Shown: piece by piece, positions 1 to 8,412 of the stretch
Position numbering within the stretch: position 1 is the stretch's first letter
Layout: each line of letters starts with the position of its first letter
Source of the DNA: Lentisphaerota bacterium
GTDB taxonomy: Bacteria; Verrucomicrobiota; Lentisphaeria; Oligosphaerales; JABHEG01
DNA length: 33,527 bases
Assembly: GCA_018676675.1 (NCBI GenBank)
Contig: JABHEG010000232.1
Coordinates: 1-33,527 of the forward strand
Direction of reading: 5' to 3'
Notes under the pieces: generated by a model
What the model was told of the DNA's origin: nothing
What the model saw: the letters and a program-made list of their open reading frames with translations, nothing else
The model's database searches: none
Translations under genes and position numbers: made by a program

Positions 1-460
1 CAACAACGGACCAACGCCGAGATCACCTCAGTAAGACCAATCAGGCTTGAGCTGCTCTCCGGTCCCCTCGACGTTTGAAACCAAACCAAAACAAGGCGTT
101 CAACTTTACAGACCCCCGAGCTCACAGCACTGAGCTCTGGAAGTCACACACGAGCCTGGCCTTCGGCGCGAAGTGGGCCAGTCATATCAGAGGGTGTAAC
201 GTGCGGTTGGCGTCTGAAGAGCGGTCGTCCTCGCCCGTGTAGCATGCGTGCGGCTACGGCAGGGGATCGCCGCTTACTGTCGCACACATCGGCCAGAGCG
301 GACGAGTGAACCGTATGTAGTTCCGTCTTTAGACGGTTTGTCCGGGCCGCGTTAACGCGGAACTACATACATCGAACGTCCCAAGTCAATGACATTAGGC
401 CGCCGCTCTCCAAGAAACCCCCGTGTTGACGAGGGGCAAGTCACAACCGAGGAGATTGGG
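1..460. other. Non-coding leader region upstream of the PL26-like gene
   Basis: I see no convincing gene here; the open frames lack a good ribosome binding site and recognisable protein character. The only clear structure is the palindromic element at 313-370, described separately. A Shine-Dalgarno-like GAGGAG at 450-455 belongs to the gene starting at 461. No clear -35/-10 promoter was identified. Confidence 0.6.
313..370. repeat. 58-bp three-armed palindromic element (REP/MITE-like)
   Basis: The outer arms GTATGTAGTT (313-322) and AACTACATAC (361-370) are exact reverse complements. Between them sit two further perfect hairpins: CCGTCTTTAGACGG (323-336, six-base arms around TT) and CCGCGTTAACGCGG (347-360, a perfect palindrome). 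A single strand would fold into a three-way junction. It lies about 90 bp upstream of the first gene, with no ORF of its own. This looks like a non-autonomous repetitive extragenic palindrome; I found no second copy in the window, so repetitiveness is inferred. It could also act as a structured 5' leader or a bidirectional terminator, although it lacks a T-tract. Confidence 0.7.
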
Positions 461-3400
461 ATGCGAGAAGCGAACAGGCGTAAGTGGGCTCCCGGCGCAC
501 TGGGGGGCGTCGCCCTTGTCATGCATCTGTTTCTGAATCTGACCGCGGAGGGAGCCCCAACCGTGGAGCTTCCATTGGAGAGGTGGACGTTCAAAGCCAA
601 AGGACACTTCACGGGGTCCATTGACCGACGGCAACTCTACCAGCTCGCGCACCCGATGGCCGAGGCGAAAGCCGGGGACCATGGCACGATGGAGGTGCAG
701 ACCACGATCCCGAAGGGGGCAGTGGCTCCCTACACACTTCGCTTCTACGTGAGCGACAACATCTACGGGGACGACCTCCCCACGTGGGCGGTGGCCGATA
801 TCCGTCGAGGACATCGTTTGAAGCGCGTGCTGGTTGACGGGAAGGTCGTCTGGTCGCAGGACATAGCGGTCAGTACCCCGTTGGTCGATCCGGCGTACAC
901 GCACGTGGACTTGAGTTCACATGTCCAGCCTAGGAAGCCTTTCATGCTGGCATTTCAGTTGTGGCAAGAGGTCGACAGCACTCGCAAGATGCCCGAAGAT
1001 CTGATCCGACTCGGTAAGTACGCGGGAACGACAACTGAGTACACTCCCATGGACTATGGGAAATACGGGACGCGTAGCTACTGGGGAGACGTTGCCGTTC
1101 TCACAGGAACGGTGTCCAGCGACGACGAACCCAAATGCCAGTGGTTGCCCGAGCCCAAACGACAGGATCTCGCCCCGCCCCGGGTACAGCCGGCGGTGCA
1201 TGAACAGGCCGAACTGGCCGTTGAGATGGGGCATCTGCTCACGTCGCCCTGGTCCTGGCCCGTCACTCAAGGCTTCCCTTTGCCTATGGGAGCACTGAGG
1301 GAAATTGGAAGCATCGAGCTGCGTGATTCGGTCGGCACGCGTGTTCCGGTGGCCTTTGCCCCGCTGAGTCGATGGCCTGACGGTACGCTGCGCTGGGTGT
1401 TGGCGGACTTCGCACTTCCCCCGGGGACTAGGGACAATTGGCGCCTGGAGTGGGGGAGCGACGTAGCCCTCTCCACAGCGCCACCAAAGCATCCGGTCCG
1501 AGCTGATGAGGGCACGCTGCAGGCGAGCAATGGCCTGATCCGGGTGGAGTGGGCGCAGGATGCCGAGGGCAGGCCGCAGGATCTGGCCATCGGGTACGGT
1601 GACGCGTCTCCCCTGATCACGGGGGTCCAGGGGTACCTCAATTTCCGTGAGCAGAAACTGGCGGCACGATGGCAGGCAGGGCGCTGGGACACTCGCACCG
1701 CAGAGCGTGCGGAAATGGTGGTTTCGGGTGACCTCGCAACCGCAGACGGCGATCGCTTCGGCACGTGCGACGTGCGCCTGGCGATTTTCGCCGACAGCCC
1801 TCTTGTCCGCCTCGCGTACAGAATCATCAATGAGCGCGCTGAGCCTGTGCCCGATGACCTGCAGGACCCCGACACCATCAAGAGAACCCGAGCCCTTGTG
1901 GGAGTGCATCGCCCCGTGACCGCACACATTCTCTCATATGGACTCGAGGCGACTGTTCCGGGAGCCACACGTCAGCACGTGGGTGGACGTTGGCTCGTGG
2001 TCGATGGACAGGACAGCTCGCTGGCCTGTACCATCCGGGACTTCACGCATGTTCCTCCTATCGGTCTGGCGTGTGATGGTGGCAACGTCGACATCCAGCT
2101 CTTCAAGCCGGGAGACAAGAGTCGACCGGCTTACCGAACCTACGCGGGTGAAGCGAAGACCCACGAGATCTGGCTGGCATTGGCCGGAAAGCCTATTGCG
2201 GAAGAGAACGCCGCGAATCTGGCTGACCTGGTCGATTCTCCGCCGCGTCTCAACACAGCCGCGTTGATTCGCGACACCTGCGTGTGGGGCGCGGTACCGG
2301 AAGTGGGGGCCGGCGTTTACACTGCGGAGTACGCCATGATCCTCGAGCGCTTCCTCACTCCCTACTACACCAATACGCCCCGAGGAATCCGCCGTTGCGG
2401 CGGCTATCCGGGAAATAACTTCTACTGGAATCGGCTGCACTCGATCTACCTGTACTACGCGATGACCGGTGAGCGGAAGTGGTTTGACATGGCGGAACGT
2501 GCCAACCGCCACTACCAGGATATATGCACGCTGAATTGGTGGGAGGACGACTCGATGCTCGGAGTCAAAATCCGCAACATCGACAAGTTCTTCCGCATCT
2601 CTGTCCTGATTCAGAATGCCCACCCGCTCTTCGACCACTGGAACCTGACTGGTGATAGCGAGGCGCTACGCCTTGGCCGGGCGAATGTCGACGCCGTGAT
2701 GCGCGAAGGCAAGATGCTGCGTGAATCCAGAGGGTTCTGCTCCCGGGCCCAGGGCTGGCCCATCATGAATGCCATGCGCGGTTGGCAGGAAACCGGTGAG
2801 CAACGCTATCTGGATCATGCCAAAATGCTGGTCGACATCGCCTTGGCCAACATGGAGGATCGGCGCGGCGCCTATCTGCACGTCCACGGCAGCCATTCGC
2901 ACAAGGGCATCGTTCCTTTCATGACGGGCATCCTCACCACCGGTCTGCGTCAGTACCATTATTGGACCGGCGATAAGCGGGCGGCCGTGGCTCTCGTGCA
3001 AAATGCTGAAGCCATGTTTGCCGAGACGCACGACCCGGCCTGCAGCAAGACATTGCCTACTATCGATTACTACTACTCGCCAAACCCCTACCTGAACGGG
3101 AAGACGGGTACCGATCCAACCGCGTATCTGAATCCTAACATCGCCTCTGCTCAAGCCTATGCGGCGGTGTTGATGGACGATCCGCAGCTCGCGGATATCG
3201 CCTGGCGCACGTGGCAGGCTTACATGCAGACGGCAAGTTGGGAACGGAACTCCTACGACTACCTCTATGACCTGCACGCGACACTCTACTGGCTGGCGAA
3301 GGCCCCGGTGCCCGACCGGACACCGCAGATACGTGTCGGCCGGATGTGGCGACATGCAGTTGGGGCCCCGGAGCTTTGGCTGAGACGGCCGGACTCACGC

Positions 3401-4666
3401 CCGTTCGAGGCCACCGTCCGCTGGACCAGTCACAAACGTCCGTACCAGCGCAGCCACGCGATCGCGGGCTGGCCGGAGTACTGCAAGCGGACGGCGCTGC
3501 GGGGGGAGCTGTCCATTCTGGATCCCGATGGCAAGTCGTTGGCCACGGCTCCCATGGACTTTGTGGCGACACCTCGCGGCACGATCGTTAGGCTCAGTGT
3601 TCCGGAGGGTGGCAGTCCCGGACTCCACCGAATCGTTGTGTCCGATGCCCCACACGCGCCGGTGAGCCTGATCATGAATGACCTCTCGGCACATGTGACG
3701 AGCTGGGGAGTTCCCATCGATCGTGGCTGGATCAGCCAGTTTGAGGACTGTCATTTCCGTATCCCGGACGGGTGCCGGGAACTGACGCTTCGCTACGGGT
3801 TACTCACTCCCTGGGAGAAGGTCTCGCTGACGTTGCGTGACGGAACGGGAACGGTGGTCAGAGAGGACATTGACACGGAGCGGGCTCGTTGGCGGACGAA
3901 CTGGCTGGAGTGGACGGTGCCGGTGCCGACTGGGGAACAAGGCAGGATCTGGCAGTTCCGGCAGTCTCCCCCTCTGAGCGCGATTCTGCGGATCAAAGGG
4001 GTTGGGCCGCTGGTGCACCCGACGGGCGATGCGGTATTTGCGCTTGATGCTCCGAACGACTCGCCTCCGACTCCGTTGTCAGCGCCGCCTGGTTGGGAAC
4101 ACGAAGTTACCCACATCGGTGCAGGAGAAACATGGGCCGTTCCTCGGGGCGATAAGAAGGAGGATGAGGGCTACGAGCACGTCCACGTGCCTCGGGGAAC
4201 GATCGAGTTCTGGATGCGTACAGACACGGATGACGGCTCCATGGACAATCTGTCGTTCATGCGTTTCGGAAAGATGCATCTCTGGCGCCGGACTCAGACC
4301 GGGACCTATCTCAATCTCGGCAAAGGGATGCTCCAGTCGGGGTTCCTCATTCGACCGCGAGCCTGGTACCACCTGGCACTGACCTGGGACGTCGGCGATG
4401 GGGGAACCAAGGGGACTATGGAGGTCTACCTGAATGGCATCCCGATGAAGAGCCTCATGCAGACAGAACTTCCTGCGGATCTGGGTGATTGGACCGGGGC
4501 AACGCTTGAGCTGGGAACAGCAGCGCCGATGCATATCAGCGGACTCCGCATCTCGTCGATCGTCCGGGACGAGGGATTGCGACAGGGCGTCCTTTCACCT
4601 CCCCCGGACAACCACACGCTCTACTGGCAACACGCCAATCCCGAACCGGGGAGAACTGCCCAATGA
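461..4666 (+). CDS. Secreted exo-rhamnogalacturonan lyase-like protein (PcRGLX/YetA type, PL26-like) with C-terminal LamG-like domain
   Basis: This is a 1401-residue protein. I chose the ATG at 461 because a GAGGAG ribosome binding site precedes it and it gives a signal peptide (basic MREANRRK, hydrophobic core, cleavage near AEGAP). Upstream in-frame ATG 389 would bury that signal. Residues about 30-240 are a beta-rich region I do not recognise. Residues about 253-370 resemble the RIFT-barrel domain of the Penicillium exo-rhamnogalacturonan lyase family (the FPLPMGAL and WPDGTLRWVLADF stretches). Residues about 600-950 form an aromatic-rich helical segment typical of the alpha/alpha toroid of that family. 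Residues about 1240-1385 read as a LamG/concanavalin-like fold (GTIEFWMRT, WYHLALTWD, VYLNG). The likely role is extracellular depolymerisation of rhamnogalacturonan or a similar acidic glycan; the substrate is inferred. It overlaps the next gene by ATGA, implying co-translation. Confidence 0.75.
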   Translation: MREANRRKWAPGALGGVALVMHLFLNLTAEGAPTVELPLERWTFKAKGHFTGSIDRRQLYQLAHPMAEAKAGDHGTMEVQTTIPKGAVAPYTLRFYVSDNIYGDDLPTWAVADIRRGHRLKRVLVDGKVVWSQDIAVSTPLVDPAYTHVDLSSHVQPRKPFMLAFQLWQEVDSTRKMPEDLIRLGKYAGTTTEYTPMDYGKYGTRSYWGDVAVLTGTVSSDDEPKCQWLPEPKRQDLAPPRVQPAVHEQAELAVEMGHLLTSPWSWPVTQGFPLPMGALREIGSIELRDSVGTRVPVAFAPLSRWPDGTLRWVLADFALPPGTRDNWRLEWGSDVALSTAPPKHPVRADEGTLQASNGLIRVEWAQDAEGRPQDLAIGYGDASPLITGVQGYLNFREQKLAARWQAGRWDTRTAERAEMVVSGDLATADGDRFGTCDVRLAIFADSPLVRLAYRIINERAEPVPDDLQDPDTIKRTRALVGVHRPVTAHILSYGLEATVPGATRQHVGGRWLVVDGQDSSLACTIRDFTHVPPIGLACDGGNVDIQLFKPGDKSRPAYRTYAGEAKTHEIWLALAGKPIAEENAANLADLVDSPPRLNTAALIRDTCVWGAVPEVGAGVYTAEYAMILERFLTPYYTNTPRGIRRCGGYPGNNFYWNRLHSIYLYYAMTGERKWFDMAERANRHYQDICTLNWWEDDSMLGVKIRNIDKFFRISVLIQNAHPLFDHWNLTGDSEALRLGRANVDAVMREGKMLRESRGFCSRAQGWPIMNAMRGWQETGEQRYLDHAKMLVDIALANMEDRRGAYLHVHGSHSHKGIVPFMTGILTTGLRQYHYWTGDKRAAVALVQNAEAMFAETHDPACSKTLPTIDYYYSPNPYLNGKTGTDPTAYLNPNIASAQAYAAVLMDDPQLADIAWRTWQAYMQTASWERNSYDYLYDLHATLYWLAKAPVPDRTPQIRVGRMWRHAVGAPELWLRRPDSRPFEATVRWTSHKRPYQRSHAIAGWPEYCKRTALRGELSILDPDGKSLATAPMDFVATPRGTIVRLSVPEGGSPGLHRIVVSDAPHAPVSLIMNDLSAHVTSWGVPIDRGWISQFEDCHFRIPDGCRELTLRYGLLTPWEKVSLTLRDGTGTVVREDIDTERARWRTNWLEWTVPVPTGEQGRIWQFRQSPPLSAILRIKGVGPLVHPTGDAVFALDAPNDSPPTPLSAPPGWEHEVTHIGAGETWAVPRGDKKEDEGYEHVHVPRGTIEFWMRTDTDDGSMDNLSFMRFGKMHLWRRTQTGTYLNLGKGMLQSGFLIRPRAWYHLALTWDVGDGGTKGTMEVYLNGIPMKSLMQTELPADLGDWTGATLELGTAAPMHISGLRISSIVRDEGLRQGVLSPPPDNHTLYWQHANPEPGRTAQ

Positions 4667-6261
4667 CTGACTGGCGGTACTTTGACGCGAACTGCACCGT
4701 GGGAAGACACCTGAAGCTGCCCCCCGGCGGGTTGCACACGGTGGATGACCTGCTGGCTGACATGGATCACCACGGCATCGCCGAGGCATTGGTCGTTCAC
4801 AGTCTTTCGCGGGAAACGCATCCGCTCTACGGCAACCCACGGGCAGTTGAGGCGACATCGATCAGTGACCGCCTGCACGCGGCCTGGGCCGCCGTCCATC
4901 CCGTGGCTGAGGATGATCAATTGCCCCCTGAACAGCTCCTCGAAGCAATGCGCTCCCAGCGCGTGGGCGCCTTATTCCTGTTCACCCGGCAGTATCGCGT
5001 CGATCTGTCGGCCTGGTGTATCGACCGGTTGCTTGAGCCATTTGCCCAGGAGGGCATCCCGGTGTTTATCAACGCGAACGAGATCGGACCGATGGGAATT
5101 GGGATGGACGATACCGATTGGGGGCAGGTGGTGGACCTCTGCCGGCGCTGGCCTCATCTTCCCGTGATTGTGAGTGAACGCCGGATGCGGCGTGACCACC
5201 GCACGCTCTTGAGCGCCCTGGAGGCCTGCCCTAACCTGAAGCTGGAGATCAGTGGACTGTGGCTTTACGGCGCGATCGAGTTCATTGTGAAGCGTTTCGG
5301 GGCCGATCGGTTGCTCTTCGGGACGAACTGGCCGAGCTACGGTCAGCACATGACCGTCGCGACTCTCGCGATGGCTGATATCGCCGATGATGCCAAGCGC
5401 AGAATAGCCGGGGACAATCTGCGTGAACTCATCGGCTGGTGCGACCCAGGGCATCCTGTCGTCGAATTCCCGCCGCCGCTCGACCGCTTCGTTGAGGTCG
5501 GCCGGACCGGGGATCGGCCGGACACGATGCGTTTCATGGATTGCCACGGTCACCTTGGCGGGCTCAAACACCAGTATCACATCCATGGGCGCAAGCTCGA
5601 GGATACGGTCGCGGAGATGGATCGACTCGGGATCGAGAAGTGCTTGGTTTGGCACTTCGTGAGTGTGGGGGACGAGCGCGTGGGTAACGACATCACGATC
5701 GAGGCCGTCAACGCGTATCCCGACCGATTCATTGGTTTCTCGTTCGTCAATCCTCATCGGGGTGAAGCAGCGATTTTGGAGGAGCTCGAACGCTGTCGGG
5801 CACAAGGCTTGCGTGGAGTCAAGTTTGCGGTGCAATATCAAGGGTATCCCCCGGATGGCCCGAACGTTGATGTCGCGGTGCGGTACGCCCATGAGCACCG
5901 GTGGATGGTGCTCAGCCATCAGTGGGGGGGGGCAGCGCACATGGAACGACTTCTGGAAGACTGCCCTGATGCTCTGATCCTGACCGGGCACAGCGGGGGA
6001 ACGCGGTTTGCAGACCTGATGAGCCGTTACCCCAATCTCTACGTCTGTTCGTGTCCACTTTCCGGTCCCAGAGCATGCGAGGGCGTCGTGGCGCAGATCG
6101 GCGCCGATCGTCTGATGTTCGGATCAGATCTGCAGGATCTGCCGATCGCCTGGGGGCTCGGACCTATCCTGTTCGCCCGGATCCCTGAGGCCGAGAAGCG
6201 CATGATCCTCGGTGGGAATCTGAAGCGGCTGCTGGCGGAGTACAGCAGAGAAGAGCGCTGA
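4663..6261 (+). CDS. Tandem two-domain amidohydrolase-2 family protein
   Basis: This 532-residue protein has no signal peptide, so it is probably cytoplasmic. The chain holds two amidohydrolase-2 type TIM-barrel units. The second (about residues 289-532) keeps the family's metal-site landmarks: D293-C-H295-G-H297, an H in VLSHQW, an H in TGHSGG and D in FGSD. The first (about 1-265) has the same layout but DANCTVG where HxH is expected and FGTN where FGSD is expected, so it looks catalytically dead. Both end in a similar 'GxNLRELIGW / GGNLKRLLAE' helix, supporting duplication within one gene. The start ATG overlaps the stop of the lyase gene (ATGA). Family members hydrolyse or decarboxylate small carbonyl substrates; by context it may act on a lyase product, but that is inference. 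Confidence 0.8.
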   Translation: MTDWRYFDANCTVGRHLKLPPGGLHTVDDLLADMDHHGIAEALVVHSLSRETHPLYGNPRAVEATSISDRLHAAWAAVHPVAEDDQLPPEQLLEAMRSQRVGALFLFTRQYRVDLSAWCIDRLLEPFAQEGIPVFINANEIGPMGIGMDDTDWGQVVDLCRRWPHLPVIVSERRMRRDHRTLLSALEACPNLKLEISGLWLYGAIEFIVKRFGADRLLFGTNWPSYGQHMTVATLAMADIADDAKRRIAGDNLRELIGWCDPGHPVVEFPPPLDRFVEVGRTGDRPDTMRFMDCHGHLGGLKHQYHIHGRKLEDTVAEMDRLGIEKCLVWHFVSVGDERVGNDITIEAVNAYPDRFIGFSFVNPHRGEAAILEELERCRAQGLRGVKFAVQYQGYPPDGPNVDVAVRYAHEHRWMVLSHQWGGAAHMERLLEDCPDALILTGHSGGTRFADLMSRYPNLYVCSCPLSGPRACEGVVAQIGADRLMFGSDLQDLPIAWGLGPILFARIPEAEKRMILGGNLKRLLAEYSREER

Positions 6262-6559
6262 GGTCCAGTGCGGCCAACGTGGGAGGGGCCGTTTCGACGC
6301 GTTCCACGGCTGTGGGACTTGCTCAAGGCCCTGAGCCTGGTCGAAGGGCTGCCACGCCCCGATTGCCCTTGTCCCAGTGCCACTGGATAGACGGCGGAAG
6401 ATGCGTTCAGGAAGAGGTCGCCGGATGGCACCGCCTCCCACATTGAGATCCCCTGCGGCCAACGTGGGAGGGGCTGCCATGCCCCGATTGCCCTTGTCTC
6501 AGTGCCATTTGGCCTTGGATTGTGAACCCCGTACAGCGCGCCCTTTCTCCGCCTGGTGT
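6262..6559. repeat. Intergenic nest of small palindromic repeats
   Basis: Two modules recur. GCGGCCAACGTGGGAGGGGC occurs at 6270-6289 and 6455-6474. A 38-base module (GGGCTGCCAYGCCCCGATTG and onward) occurs at 6346-6383 and 6471-6508 with three C/T differences. In the right-hand copy the modules are contiguous and form a GGGGC/GCCCC hairpin, plus a longer CCTCCCAC (6434-6441) / GTGGGAGG (6464-6471) stem. In the left-hand copy they are split by about 56 bp carrying the palindrome GCCCTGAGCC...TCGAAGGGC (6328-6349), of the kind found dispersed in many bacterial genomes. The nest separates two converging transcription units and may also serve as a terminator region. Confidence 0.75.
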
Positions 6560-7108
6560 TCACGCTTTGGTGTGTGGTTGCGATGGACATCCGTTCTCCG
6601 CCGCAGTTCCCGGTGTCAACTCTACGAACTTGGCCGTTGCCGTGGCCTTGATCTGACCGTCTTGGAAGAGCTGGGCCCTCATCACGTGAAGCGCCCTGTG
6701 GGATTCCTCTGGCCATGCTCGAACGGTTGCCTTGGTCCCGGTGGAAACCGGGTGTCGGTAGCGAATTCGAAGGTCGGCTGTGACCGCTTCAATTCGCCGA
6801 GTGAAGAGGCAGTTTGCCATAGCCCCGTCGAGCACAGTGGCAATCACGCCGCCATGTAAGATTCCAGGGTATCCCTGGAGAGCCTCCGGGCAGCCGAAAT
6901 CCGCTTCTACCGCCTCATCTTGCTGAATGCGGAAATCGAGCCCGAGGCCGGCCAGGTTGGCGGCGGCGCATACCACGCAATTGGGATGCCGTGCGGCCTG
7001 CATTTCCCGGAGACTGAGCGATGAGGACCACTCGTGTTTCAACCCTTTGAGTGTGCCGAGCGCGTCTGTCTCGGGTAGGCGTTGGGAGAACTGCTGTGCT
7101 GCCTGCAT
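6560..7108 (-). CDS. PaaI-family hotdog-fold thioesterase
   Basis: This is a 182-residue protein. The HGGVIATVLDGAMANCLF segment is the characteristic hotdog helix motif of PaaI-like acyl-CoA thioesterases, followed by the usual strand pattern (AVTADLRIRYRHPV, TGTKATVRAWP, KATATAKFVEL). An N-terminal CVVC pair (HPNCVVCAAAN) precedes the fold. I place the start at ATG 7108, which overlaps the Mrp gene stop as TGATG; a TTG codon immediately upstream is less likely. The protein probably hydrolyses small acyl or aryl-acyl-CoA thioesters in the cytoplasm. It is the last gene of the ORP-like operon, and the overlap implies co-translation with Mrp, although a thioesterase has no obvious role in metallocluster assembly. 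Confidence 0.85.
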   Translation of the reverse strand: MQAAQQFSQRLPETDALGTLKGLKHEWSSSLSLREMQAARHPNCVVCAAANLAGLGLDFRIQQDEAVEADFGCPEALQGYPGILHGGVIATVLDGAMANCLFTRRIEAVTADLRIRYRHPVSTGTKATVRAWPEESHRALHVMRAQLFQDGQIKATATAKFVELTPGTAAENGCPSQPHTKA

Positions 7109-7944
7109 CAATCAGCTGCGACTGCTGCGCAACACGGCCTGCAGCGTTTGCTCAGCGTTTTCACAGCCGCAGAGAAGGCTTGGGCTGCCGGGGAGTCAGG
7201 TTGGGCATCCATGAACGCGATGCCTGAATCAGCGGCGACCCCGATGGCAGGATCGATGGGAATGGAACCCAAAAACGGTACAGCCATGTCCTTGGCCATG
7301 GTTTCTCCACCACCCGACGCAAAGATATCGACGTGCTCGGAGCAGTGAGGACAGACAAAGCCACTCATGTTCTCCAAGACGCCCAGCACGGGGAGCTTGA
7401 GTTGTCGGCAGAAGCTGATGCACTTCCGGACATCGGCGATGGCAACCTGCTGCGGGGTGGTCACCACGATGGCTCCATCCGCATTGGGAATAGACTGAGC
7501 TACGGTGAGGGGTTCGTCGCCGGTGCCGGGGGGGAGGTCGATTACCAGGTAGTCCAAGGCTCCCCATTGACCGTCTTTGAGAAACTGCTGAATCATGCGG
7601 TTCTTGAGTGGGCCACGCCAAATGACAGCGTTGTCCGAATCCGGCAGAAGGAAGCCGATGGACATGACGTTGAATCCGGGTCCCCGGCTGACCGGTAGAA
7701 TGCCCAGTTCTGTGGGCATGACCTGATCGCGTTCCATCCCCAGCATCTTGGGGACACTGGGGCCGTGGATGTCAGCGTCCAGCAAGCCCACGGTGTTGCC
7801 CGCCTGATGGAGGGCCCTGGCCAGGTTCACGGCAACCGTGCTCTTGCCGACGCCGCCTTTCCCGGAGAGCACGATGATCTTGTGCTTTATTTGGGCCATT
7901 CGAGCCGCGATGGCGGCTGTCTCTTCCTGCTGCGGTTGCTGCAT
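7108..7944 (-). CDS. Mrp/NBP35-family ATP-binding protein
   Basis: This 278-residue protein is close to the usual length for the family. A deviant Walker A P-loop, GKGGVGKST, lies at residues 28-36, a DADIHGPSVP segment at 56-65, and an IDLPPGTGD motif at 135-143. The CPHC motif (C198, C201) is the pair that bridges a [4Fe-4S] cluster between the two subunits in Mrp/ApbC/NBP35 proteins. An extra Cys-rich tail, CRPCC, lies near the C-terminus. Family proteins are iron-sulfur carriers or scaffolds. In Desulfovibrio vulgaris the equivalent gene, DVU2109, belongs to the orp locus, and the setting here is closely similar. It overlaps the thioesterase start and follows the 112-residue NifX-type gene after a 68-bp gap. 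The Shine-Dalgarno sequence is weak. Confidence 0.92.
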   Translation of the reverse strand: MQQPQQEETAAIAARMAQIKHKIIVLSGKGGVGKSTVAVNLARALHQAGNTVGLLDADIHGPSVPKMLGMERDQVMPTELGILPVSRGPGFNVMSIGFLLPDSDNAVIWRGPLKNRMIQQFLKDGQWGALDYLVIDLPPGTGDEPLTVAQSIPNADGAIVVTTPQQVAIADVRKCISFCRQLKLPVLGVLENMSGFVCPHCSEHVDIFASGGGETMAKDMAVPFLGSIPIDPAIGVAADSGIAFMDAQPDSPAAQAFSAAVKTLSKRCRPCCAAVAAD

Positions 7945-8012
7945 GTCGGTCTTTCATGACGAATAGGGTGATAAGCTGTGCTTAGGGGATGCTGCGAAGG
8001 GCAGTTCAGCCC

Positions 8013-8351
8013 TCAGTGCGCGCAGATGTTCTTGCCCGTAACCAGGGCGTTCTCGAGGAATTTTCCCACGAGAGTTTCCGGGCCCTCGGCCGGGGCGCCG
8101 ACCACCACCCGAATCTGTTGTTGGGCAAAGAGCTGTTGGGCTCTCATTCCCATGCCTCCGGCGATGATCATGTCTGCTCCTTCCGAGTGGAGCCAACGCG
8201 GCAGCAGCCCTGGTTCGTGAGGCGGAGGAGTGAGGAGGGTAGTCGTCCCGATTTCCTTGGTGGCATCGTTGGTTTCTATCAGGGCGAATTGCTCACAGTG
8301 ACCGAAGTGCATGCTGAGTTGCCCGTCGGTCAGGGGGATGGCGATCTTCAT
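8013..8351 (-). CDS. NifX/NifB-type dinitrogenase iron-molybdenum cofactor-binding domain protein
   Basis: This 112-residue, single-domain protein has the typical N-terminal pattern MKIAIPLTDG..LSMHFGHCEQFALIE, with the His and Cys (HFGHCEQF) commonly kept in this family. A central IIAGGMGMRAQQLF glycine loop follows, and the protein ends GKNICAH. The fold (RNase H-like, as in NifX, NafY and the NifB C-terminus) binds metal-sulfur clusters; in Desulfovibrio the homologous orange protein carries a Mo-Cu sulfide cluster. No nifHDK genes are visible here, so a role outside nitrogenase is more likely. Spacing is 61 bp to the preceding NifX-type gene and 68 bp to Mrp, and the ribosome binding site is weak. 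Confidence 0.9.
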   Translation of the reverse strand: MKIAIPLTDGQLSMHFGHCEQFALIETNDATKEIGTTTLLTPPPHEPGLLPRWLHSEGADMIIAGGMGMRAQQLFAQQQIRVVVGAPAEGPETLVGKFLENALVTGKNICAH

Positions 8352-8412
8352 GGCGTTCTCTTTCTGTGCTGGAGTGTTGAGGAGGTGGGGTGTTGAGGGA
8401 GATACTCCCGCT

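Noticed and set aside
917..1927. 336-codon open frame on the minus strand
   Set aside because: It is antisense to the PL26-like gene and shows no motif or ribosome binding site.
4972..5991. 339-codon open frame on the minus strand
   Set aside because: It is antisense to the tandem amidohydrolase, whose motifs are clear.
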